11,310 nucleotides of DNA, taken from contig DJPE01000064.1 of NCBI GenBank assembly GCA_002439705.1, forward strand, positions 1-11,310. Direction: 5' to 3'. Below are positions 5,537-11,310 of the stretch, piece after piece. The position numbers and the translations under genes were made by a program. Position 1 is the first letter of the stretch, and each line of letters opens with the position of its first letter. The DNA is from Christensenella sp. UBA6420. GTDB taxonomy: Bacteria > Bacillota > Clostridia > Christensenellales > DTU072. A model generated the notes under the pieces. It made no database searches. It had not been told where the DNA came from and saw only the letters and a program-made list of their open reading frames with translations.

Positions 5537-6355
5537 ATGAAAAATAAAGAAATTACCGTATTGGAACAGGAAATACATATTAACAAAGACGATTATTTTT
5601 CTTTGACGGATATTGCAAGATATAAAAATCAAGAATCGCCTGCGGACGTGGTAAAAAATTGGCTCAGGCGTAAGGATACGATAGAATTCATCGGTTTGTG
5701 GGAAAAATTAAATAACCCGAACTTTAAAGTGGTCGAATTCGACCAGTTTAAAAACGAAGCGGGATATAATTACTTTACGATGTCGCCGAAAAAATGGATA
5801 GACGGCGTAAACGCTATCGGTATCGTTTCAAAGGCAGGGAAGTATAACGGCGGCACTTACGCGCACAAGGATATTGCGTTACAGTTTGCGTCGTGGATTT
5901 CGCCCGAAATCAACCTATATATAATTAAAGAATTCCAAAGGTTGAAAGCGGACGAACAAAAGCAACTCGGTTGGACGGTGAAACGGGAACTTGCGAAGAT
6001 AAATTATCGTATCCATACCGACGCCATTAAGGACAATATCGTTATTCCGCTTGAAATTTCAAAAGAACAAGCGTCTCTCGTCTACGCCAACGAAGCCGAC
6101 GTTCTCAACGTCGCGTTATTCGGTATGACCGCGCGTGAATGGAGAGATAAAAACCCCGACAAAAAAGGCAATATCCGCGACTACGCCGAAGTGTCGCAAC
6201 TTGTATGCCTTTCTAATCTCGAAAACCTTAACGCTTATCTTATCGAACGCGGATTAAGTCAGCAAGATAGACTTATAGAACTTAACAAGACGGCAATTCA
6301 TCAAATGAAAGTTTTGACGGAAGAAACGCCTAAATTGCCCGACGGCGAGTTTTGA
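5537..6355 (+). CDS. KilA-N domain protein
   Basis: The protein has 272 residues from ATG 5537. The KilA-N DNA-binding domain, first known from phages and large DNA viruses, covers about residues 20-140. It is marked by 'FSLTDIARYKN', 'VVKNWLRRKDTIEFIGLWE', 'GGTYAHKDIALQFASWIS' and 'INLYIIKEFQRL'. The C-terminal part ('ALFGMTAREWRDKNPDKKG', 'NLENLNAYLIERGLSQ') is of the type shared by standalone KilA-N proteins of gut bacteria. Role: probably DNA binding or regulation; no target is known. The frame extends upstream to GTG 5501, but that codon sits in the promoter -10, and AAAGG about 10 nt before ATG 5537 supports the shorter form. With the following GIY-YIG gene it makes a two-gene accessory unit between housekeeping genes, suggesting transfer. 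The first half is AT-richer than the second. Confidence 0.88.
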   Translation: MKNKEITVLEQEIHINKDDYFSLTDIARYKNQESPADVVKNWLRRKDTIEFIGLWEKLNNPNFKVVEFDQFKNEAGYNYFTMSPKKWIDGVNAIGIVSKAGKYNGGTYAHKDIALQFASWISPEINLYIIKEFQRLKADEQKQLGWTVKRELAKINYRIHTDAIKDNIVIPLEISKEQASLVYANEADVLNVALFGMTAREWRDKNPDKKGNIRDYAEVSQLVCLSNLENLNAYLIERGLSQQDRLIELNKTAIHQMKVLTEETPKLPDGEF

Positions 6356-6401
6356 CGGAAATATTAAAATTATAACGATTAGAGAGTAAAGGAGATACAA
6401 T

Positions 6402-7235
6402 ATGGCGATAAGTAAGAAATTCGAAACAATATACTATAACGGACAACCTGACGGAATACGTTCTGTCAGACGCCATTTATCAACGATAACCACCTATGTT
6501 ATTCCACGCCCGTTGCTATCAGAAGCGAAAAAGATTTCCGGGATTACGCGTCCGGGAATATACTACTTAATTAACGAAAACGATGAGAATAAAATTGCTC
6601 AAATTTACGTCGGACAAACCCGAAACGGGGTTTCTCGCCTTGACGACCATAATCGTTCAAAGGATTTTTGGAATAAGGCTATTATGTTTCTCGCCGATAA
6701 TAAGACTTTTTCTCTCGATATGATAAGCGGACTTGAAGAGTACGCTATAATAAAAGCTCACGATTCGAAGCGTTATAAAGTAGAAAATACCATTAGCCCT
6801 AAATATGAAATCGACGACTATGACCTTCCGTACATAGAAGAAGTTTATGACGAAATTCAATTCGTAATGGCTACTCTCGGATATAAGATGGACGATGCCA
6901 AACAAAATAGCAATAATCGCGAAATATTCCACACGACAAGGAACAACATACTTGCTTACGGTATTTATGACGGCGACAAGTTTCAAGTTTTGGAAGGGTC
7001 ACAAATAAATATAGCAAGACCTACAAACCTTGAAAAATACAATAAACAACGCGCAGAGTTATTATCAAGCGGCAATATTGTGATGGAAAACGGAATTTAT
7101 ATATTAAAAACCACGTTGGAATTCAATACTCCGAGTGCTGCAAGCGGTTTTGTTCTTGGCGGTTCAACTAACGGTTGGGTCGAATGGAAAAATACAGACG
7201 GAAAAACGCTTGATGATATTTTTAGAACCAAATAG
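6402..7235 (+). CDS. GIY-YIG nuclease-family protein with DUF4357 C-terminus
   Basis: The protein has 277 residues. The GIY-YIG fold spans about 50-120: GIYYLI (52-57), IYVGQT (68-73), then 'GVSRLDDH' with R79, and a helix with E112/E113 in 'LEEYAIIKA', a likely catalytic glutamate. The C-terminal 85 residues match DUF4357, with 'FNTPSAASGFVLGGSTNGW' (241-259) and 'WKNTDGKTLDDIF' (262-274). Proteins with this pairing are widespread in accessory regions and are often annotated as GIY-YIG nucleases; the substrate is unproven, and a role in defence or mobile DNA is inference. AAAGGAG lies 7 nt before the start. The gene begins 46 nt after the KilA-N stop with no convincing promoter between, so the two are probably one transcript. 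Sampled rows are near 37% GC against about 48-55% in mfd, a sign of separate origin. Confidence 0.87.
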   Translation: MAISKKFETIYYNGQPDGIRSVRRHLSTITTYVIPRPLLSEAKKISGITRPGIYYLINENDENKIAQIYVGQTRNGVSRLDDHNRSKDFWNKAIMFLADNKTFSLDMISGLEEYAIIKAHDSKRYKVENTISPKYEIDDYDLPYIEEVYDEIQFVMATLGYKMDDAKQNSNNREIFHTTRNNILAYGIYDGDKFQVLEGSQINIARPTNLEKYNKQRAELLSSGNIVMENGIYILKTTLEFNTPSAASGFVLGGSTNGWVEWKNTDGKTLDDIFRTK

Positions 7236-7358
7236 CGTAATAGCTTTAATAATACGAACAGTTTTTCCGCAAAATAATGATTTCTTAATTGATTAAATAT
7301 AGAAGTCGTCTTTTTACTTAATTTATTCTTTCCTTGACGGACAACTTGCGTTAAATCG

Positions 7359-7388
7359 TTTTCGATTATCGAAAAAAGGTGCTATACT
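7359..7388 (+). promoter_or_regulatory. Extended -10 promoter of ldh with a palindrome in the -35 region
   Basis: TG-C-TATACT (7380-7388) is an extended -10. The -35 hexamer is poor (TTTCGA or similar at 17 nt). In its place lies the palindrome TTTTCGA-TTA-TCGAAAA (7359-7375), a plausible operator for a repressor or activator. The transcript would start near 7395. No terminator for the upstream GIY-YIG gene is evident in 7236-7358, only AT-rich sequence. Confidence 0.6.
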
Positions 7389-7407
7389 TATCGTAATTTA
7401 CACACTC

Positions 7408-7424
7408 GGGGTGAAAAATACCCC
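7408..7424 (+). promoter_or_regulatory. Hairpin in the ldh 5' untranslated region
   Basis: GGGGT-GAAAAAT-ACCCC forms 5 strong pairs shortly after the predicted start point and before the GAGG ribosome binding site (7433-7436). There is no U-tract, so it is not a terminator. It might stabilise the 5' end of the transcript. Confidence 0.35.
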
Positions 7425-7441
7425 ATAACAGCGAGGCACTA

Positions 7442-8386
7442 ATGAACAAAATATCTATAATAGGAAGCGGCAGCGTAGGTTCTACCATAGCGTACACCCT
7501 TACCGTAATGGGTCTGGCTTCCGAAATCGTAATGATTGACGTAAACAACGAAAAAGCCGTCGGAGAAGCTCTCGACATAAGGCAAGGAACGCCGTTTTGC
7601 GGTAATTGCACTATATACGCGGGCGACTATCGCGACGCTATTAACAGTAATATCGTAATAATCACCGCGGGCGTAGCGAGAAAACCGGGACAGTCCCGTC
7701 TTGACCTGGCACAGACCAATGTGGATATCCTTAAAAACATTATTCCCGAAATAACGAAACACGCTCCCGACGCAACTTACATTATAGTAAGTAACCCCGT
7801 CGACGTCCTTACCTACACTTTCACGAAACTTTCGGGTATCCCCGAAAACCGCGTAATAGGTTCCGGCACCATTCTCGACACTTCCCGTCTGAGAGCAAGA
7901 CTTTCGGAATATTTCAGCATAAACCAAGGTAACGTACACGCTTACGTCTTCGGCGAACACGGCGATTCTTCCTTTATTCCGTGGTCGATAGCAAATATAA
8001 GTAACGTACCCATAAGGGAATGTAACCGCCTTATAGCCACCGCCGACAAACTTCGTCCCGACATCGACATAGCGGAAATAGAATCTTACGTAAGGAAATC
8101 GGGCGCGGCGGTAATAGCGAGAAAGGGAGCTACCTACTACGCCGTATCGGTATCGGTCTGCTATATCTGCAAATGCCTTTTGGGCGGACTCGACACTACG
8201 ATGACGGTATCGAGCATGATGCACGGAGAATACGGAATAGAAGACGTATGTTTAAGCACCCTTACCTTAGTCGGACACAACGGCGTTCACGGCAAGGTAA
8301 ACGTAAAACTTGCCCCCGAAGAAGAAGCCCTGCTTAACCACAGCGCAAACGTTCTTAAAGAAACCATATCTCAATTAAAAATATAG
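7442..8386 (+). CDS. ldh: L-lactate dehydrogenase-family 2-hydroxyacid dehydrogenase
   Basis: The 314 residues are the usual length for the NAD-dependent LDH/MDH superfamily, which in fermenters reduces pyruvate to lactate and regenerates NAD+. Seen: the Rossmann GSGSVG (8-13), D33 after beta-2 (NAD preference), SNP (117-119), 'GSGTILDTSRL' (140-150) with D146 and R149, and 'GEHGDS' (171-176) with the catalytic H173. The substrate carboxylate arginine is R86. The 'NVHAYVFGEHGDS' stretch and overall spacing are LDH-like. The specificity-loop residue that is Gln102 in classic LDH aligns with R80 ('ARKPGQSR'), the residue typical of malate dehydrogenases. The preferred substrate could therefore be oxaloacetate or another 2-oxoacid; T231, at the LDH position 246, remains LDH-like. 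It is monocistronic, with its own promoter and a strong terminator. Family certain, substrate less so. Confidence 0.85.
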   Translation: MNKISIIGSGSVGSTIAYTLTVMGLASEIVMIDVNNEKAVGEALDIRQGTPFCGNCTIYAGDYRDAINSNIVIITAGVARKPGQSRLDLAQTNVDILKNIIPEITKHAPDATYIIVSNPVDVLTYTFTKLSGIPENRVIGSGTILDTSRLRARLSEYFSINQGNVHAYVFGEHGDSSFIPWSIANISNVPIRECNRLIATADKLRPDIDIAEIESYVRKSGAAVIARKGATYYAVSVSVCYICKCLLGGLDTTMTVSSMMHGEYGIEDVCLSTLTLVGHNGVHGKVNVKLAPEEEALLNHSANVLKETISQLKI

Positions 8387-8409
8387 TTTCACCGAAAAAA
8401 GATAACGAG

Positions 8410-8448
8410 AAAGGCGTAGAGATAAATTCCTTACGCCTTTATTTTTTT
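8410..8448 (+). terminator. Intrinsic terminator of ldh
   Basis: AAAGGCGTA (8410-8418) pairs perfectly with TACGCCTTT (8432-8440), loop 13 nt, followed by A and seven T. It lies 24 nt after the ldh stop, in the gap between the convergent ldh and mfd. On the other strand the U-run after the hairpin is displaced by about 9 nt, so termination of mfd there is possible but less clear. Confidence 0.85.
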
Positions 8449-8491
8449 GTTATAAACTATTTAATTTCCGATTCCCGTAAAGATAATTTCG

Positions 8492-11310
8492 TTATATCGC
8501 CGTATTAAGAAATTCGAGAGTGAATTTTACTCTTTGGGCGGGAGTCATGCCCGAAGTGTTGAACACGACGGTGGGTGGATTGTTAGGCGAAAGGACGGCG
8601 TAACGGGAGAATTTATCCATAGCGATAAATAGTTTTTCGTTACTTAAACATTTCGAGTCGTAGAAATATATTCCCGAACCTTTAGCGGATATAACTACCT
8701 TACTTACGCCGAGTTTCTGCGCCATATTCTTTATTATAGCGCAACGGATAATGGTACGGACGCATTCGGGCGGTTTGCCGTAGGTCTTTTTGAGCGAGTC
8801 GTAATAATACTGCCCTTCTTCTATCGTAGAAAGAGCGCTTACTCTCTTGTAGAACGTCACTCTCGCCCTGCCGTCGGGGATATACTTCTCGTCGAGAGCG
8901 TAATCGGCGTCCACTCTTAATTCCACGTCGCGGACTTCTTCCGCGACTATTCCCTGCGCTTCGTCTATGCCTTCCTTAATTAGTTTAAGGTACATCTCGT
9001 ACCCGACTTTTTCCATCTGTCCGTGCTGTTCGCGTCCTAAAATATTGCCTGCGCCCCTTATTTCCAAATCGCGCATAGCTATTCTGAATCCGCTCCCCAA
9101 TTCCGTATTGTCCATAAGGGCTTCGAGTCTTTGCGTCGCGTTGGTCGTAAGCACAGCCCCTTCGGGTACGGTAAAATATGCGTAGGCGGGCACGTCGCTT
9201 CTTCCTACTCTGCCCCTTATCTGATACAACTGGCTTAACCCTAACCGTTCGGCGTTAATTACGAAAAGGGTGTTTGCGTTCGGCAAGTCGATGCCGTTTT
9301 CTATAATAGTGGTGGAGATAAGTACCTGCGCTCTGTTTTCGTAAAATTCCCTTATCCTGTCTTCCAAAGTAATATCGTCCATCTGCCCGTGTGCTACCAC
9401 TATCTTTACGTCGGGCAAAAGTTCCTGAACGTGCTTATAGAAAGAGTTTATAGTCTGTACCCTGTTGTAGAGAACGAAAACCTGCCCGTTTCTTAACAGT
9501 TCTTTGTTTATTGCGTCCACTAAAAGGTCGTCGCTGTATTCCGTTACGTACGTTTCCACCGGCAAGCGGTTTTTCGGCGGGTTTTCCAACGTGGATATAT
9601 CCCTTATCCCCGACAAAGCCATGTGTAAGGTTCTCGGAATGGGGGTAGCCGACAGGGAAAGGATATTTACGCTTTCACGATACTGCTTCAACTTTTCTTT
9701 ATGCTCCACGCCGAAACGCTGTTCTTCGTCGAGTACGAGCAAACCTAAATCGTTGAACTTTACGTCCTTACTTAAAATTCTGTGCGTGGCGACTATTACG
9801 CTGCTTTCCCCTTTTTCTATCCGTTCGAGCGAATTTTTTATTTCGGCAGGGGTGACGAACCTTGACAGTAGCTCGGTTTTTATTTTGAACTTATTGAAAC
9901 GGGCGTTAATAAGGTTGTAATGCTGTTGAGCTAAGATAGTCGTCGGGGCGAGAACGGCTACCTGTTTTCCTTCGACGATGGTCTTGAAAATCGCTCTCAT
10001 CGCTACTTCCGTCTTGCCGAAACCTACGTCGCCGCAAAGAAGCCTGTCCATAATCTTGCCCGACTCCATATCCCTTTTAATTTCGTTGATGGCGATAAGT
10101 TGGTCGTCGGTTTCCGTATACGGGAAATCCGCTTCCATTTCTTTCTGCCACACCGTATCCGGGGGATAAACGTAGCCTTTTTTGTTAAATCTCGACCTGT
10201 AAATGGACAATAGGTCGATAGTAAGTTTCTTTATGCTTTCTTTTACGCGTTTCTTGACCCGCTCGAACTCCGCTCCGCCCAACTTATGCAGCGTAGGCGT
10301 GTCGCCGCCGGTGTATTTTTCCAACGTGTCGAGTTTGTCGCAGGGAAGATACAGCTTGTCGCCGTCCTTGTACGCGACGACGTAAAAGTCCTTTTCGCCC
10401 GACGTCGTTTTGACTCTCTGTATACCTTCGCTTATACCTATACCGTGCTTTTCGTGGACGACGTAATCGCCCTTTTCGGGGATTTCGAAAGCTATTCTTT
10501 TGGCTCTGTCGCTCTTCGTCCTTTCTACCTTTCTCGTAAGGTCGCCTATTCCGACGAGCATAATTTTTTCGGCGGGGTAAATAAAACCTTTGTTTATTTT
10601 CCCTACCGTAAGGCTTATTCCGCCGTGATTTTCGCCGACGTAACAGCCTATATAATCGTCCTGCAAATGTTTTTTAAGAGAGTTAAGCCCTTCTTCGTCG
10701 CGACACACGACGGCGATATCTGCTCCCATAGCCGACATATTGCGGAGCTGCTCGAAAAACGACGGCATATCGTTATAAAACGGCGGCAAAGCGTTGGCTT
10801 TTATGGAAAAAACTTCCTGCGGAACGAATAAATTTACGTTACTCGTAATCAGTCCGAAACCTAACTTGACGTGAGTATCCTTTTTAAGTTCTTCTATGTC
10901 GAGAAGACTTTTTTTGTGCGCGTTAAAGGCTAAGAAACCGTCCTTGCCGCTCGCCACTCTCTGGTGAAGTCTGTTGGTGGAAAGCCTTAGTTTGTCTTCG
11001 GTCTGTTTGGTGTCGTCGAATACGACTACTCCCCCTTCGCTAAGGTAATCGCATATCCCTGCGGTATATTCTCTTGCGTACGGCAAAAAGAAATTGTTAA
11101 GCGGACTCGACGGAAATGCGGAGAACCTTTCCGCTTCTTCCGACAGTCTGTCGTAATTTGCGGAACTAAGGTTTTTAGAGTCCTTTTTTATATTGTTAAG
11201 TATCCCTTTAACCGCTTTTTCGGGAATGATTATATCGGTGGACGGAGTAATCTTAACCGACAACAAGTCTTCCTTGTACTGCATTGATTCAAGGTCGAAA
11301 GATTTTATTT
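8492..11310 (-). CDS. mfd: Transcription-repair coupling factor Mfd (5' end beyond window)
   Basis: Mfd removes RNA polymerase stalled at DNA lesions and recruits UvrA for nucleotide excision repair. The frame is open through the right edge. ATG 11284 is internal: the preceding codons continue as 'IKSFDLES', the conserved 'R-x-F-D' stretch of the UvrB-like region, so about 210 of some 1150 residues are missing. Numbered from that internal Met: the RNA-polymerase-interaction domain is about 270-325 ('DYVVHEKHGIGI', 'LYLPCDKLD'), Walker A GDVGFGKT is 418-425, the DEEQ box is 519-522, 'LSATPIPRTLHMALSGIRD' is 543-562, 'TTIIENGIDLP' is 658-668, QIRGRVGR is 688-695, and the C-terminal TRCF/D7 domain is about 790-930. 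The translocase motifs are all intact. It converges with ldh, 105 nt between stops. Nothing is unusual apart from the truncation by the window. Confidence 0.96.
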   Translation of the reverse strand, partial: IKSFDLESMQYKEDLLSVKITPSTDIIIPEKAVKGILNNIKKDSKNLSSANYDRLSEEAERFSAFPSSPLNNFFLPYAREYTAGICDYLSEGGVVVFDDTKQTEDKLRLSTNRLHQRVASGKDGFLAFNAHKKSLLDIEELKKDTHVKLGFGLITSNVNLFVPQEVFSIKANALPPFYNDMPSFFEQLRNMSAMGADIAVVCRDEEGLNSLKKHLQDDYIGCYVGENHGGISLTVGKINKGFIYPAEKIMLVGIGDLTRKVERTKSDRAKRIAFEIPEKGDYVVHEKHGIGISEGIQRVKTTSGEKDFYVVAYKDGDKLYLPCDKLDTLEKYTGGDTPTLHKLGGAEFERVKKRVKESIKKLTIDLLSIYRSRFNKKGYVYPPDTVWQKEMEADFPYTETDDQLIAINEIKRDMESGKIMDRLLCGDVGFGKTEVAMRAIFKTIVEGKQVAVLAPTTILAQQHYNLINARFNKFKIKTELLSRFVTPAEIKNSLERIEKGESSVIVATHRILSKDVKFNDLGLLVLDEEQRFGVEHKEKLKQYRESVNILSLSATPIPRTLHMALSGIRDISTLENPPKNRLPVETYVTEYSDDLLVDAINKELLRNGQVFVLYNRVQTINSFYKHVQELLPDVKIVVAHGQMDDITLEDRIREFYENRAQVLISTTIIENGIDLPNANTLFVINAERLGLSQLYQIRGRVGRSDVPAYAYFTVPEGAVLTTNATQRLEALMDNTELGSGFRIAMRDLEIRGAGNILGREQHGQMEKVGYEMYLKLIKEGIDEAQGIVAEEVRDVELRVDADYALDEKYIPDGRARVTFYKRVSALSTIEEGQYYYDSLKKTYGKPPECVRTIIRCAIIKNMAQKLGVSKVVISAKGSGIYFYDSKCLSNEKLFIAMDKFSRYAVLSPNNPPTVVFNTSGMTPAQRVKFTLEFLNTAI

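Noticed and set aside
7439..8224. Long minus-strand open frame opposite ldh
   Set aside because: The sense strand encodes a complete dehydrogenase with all catalytic residues. The antisense frame has no recognisable domain and its composition follows from the sense codons.
11282..11284. ATG as the start of mfd
   Set aside because: The frame stays open upstream to the window edge with residues that match the conserved UvrB-like region. The protein from this ATG would be about 210 residues short and without a ribosome binding site.

Overview
The window looks like chromosomal DNA of a Bacillota (Clostridia-type, probably gut-associated) bacterium. The grounds are the AGGAGG-type ribosome binding sites, U-tract terminators, an RlmD/RlmCD-type rRNA methyltransferase with an Fe-S motif, an L-lactate dehydrogenase-family enzyme, Mfd, and a BspA-like leucine-rich-repeat protein carrying Clostridia-style CxxC modules. 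The family or genus cannot be named from the sequence alone.

Layout, left to right. 1-2070 (minus) is the 5' 690 codons of a large zinc-ribbon / membrane-anchor / BspA-LRR surface protein whose end lies beyond the left edge. 2071-2924 has no convincing protein gene. It holds two tandem copies, both on the minus strand, of one cassette: promoter, folded RNA of about 160 nt, identical intrinsic terminator, and a conserved ribosome binding site. The proximal cassette leads into the LRR gene. The distal one leads into a decayed start (ATA instead of ATG). A divergent promoter then drives 2925-4082, a membrane-anchored ComEC-type metallo-beta-lactamase-fold protein, overlapping by 8 nt an RlmD-family 23S rRNA uracil-5-methyltransferase gene (4075-5451). 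5537-6355 (KilA-N domain protein) and 6402-7235 (GIY-YIG nuclease with DUF4357) form a short, partly AT-richer accessory pair with its own promoter. 7442-8386 is an LDH/MDH-family dehydrogenase with its own promoter and a strong terminator. 8492-11310 (minus) is mfd, whose 5' end lies beyond the right edge.

The metabolic and repair genes (rlmD, ldh, mfd) are ordinary. The most interesting element is the tandem pair of structured RNAs. Their outer helix and an internal hairpin are kept by compensatory base changes between copies, while the terminator hairpin is identical. An upstream AAGCGG segment could compete for the 5' arm of the terminator. This is the layout of a transcription attenuator (riboswitch-like or protein-responsive) controlling a surface LRR protein, and I cannot assign it to a named RNA family. 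A pair of standalone small RNAs is the main alternative.
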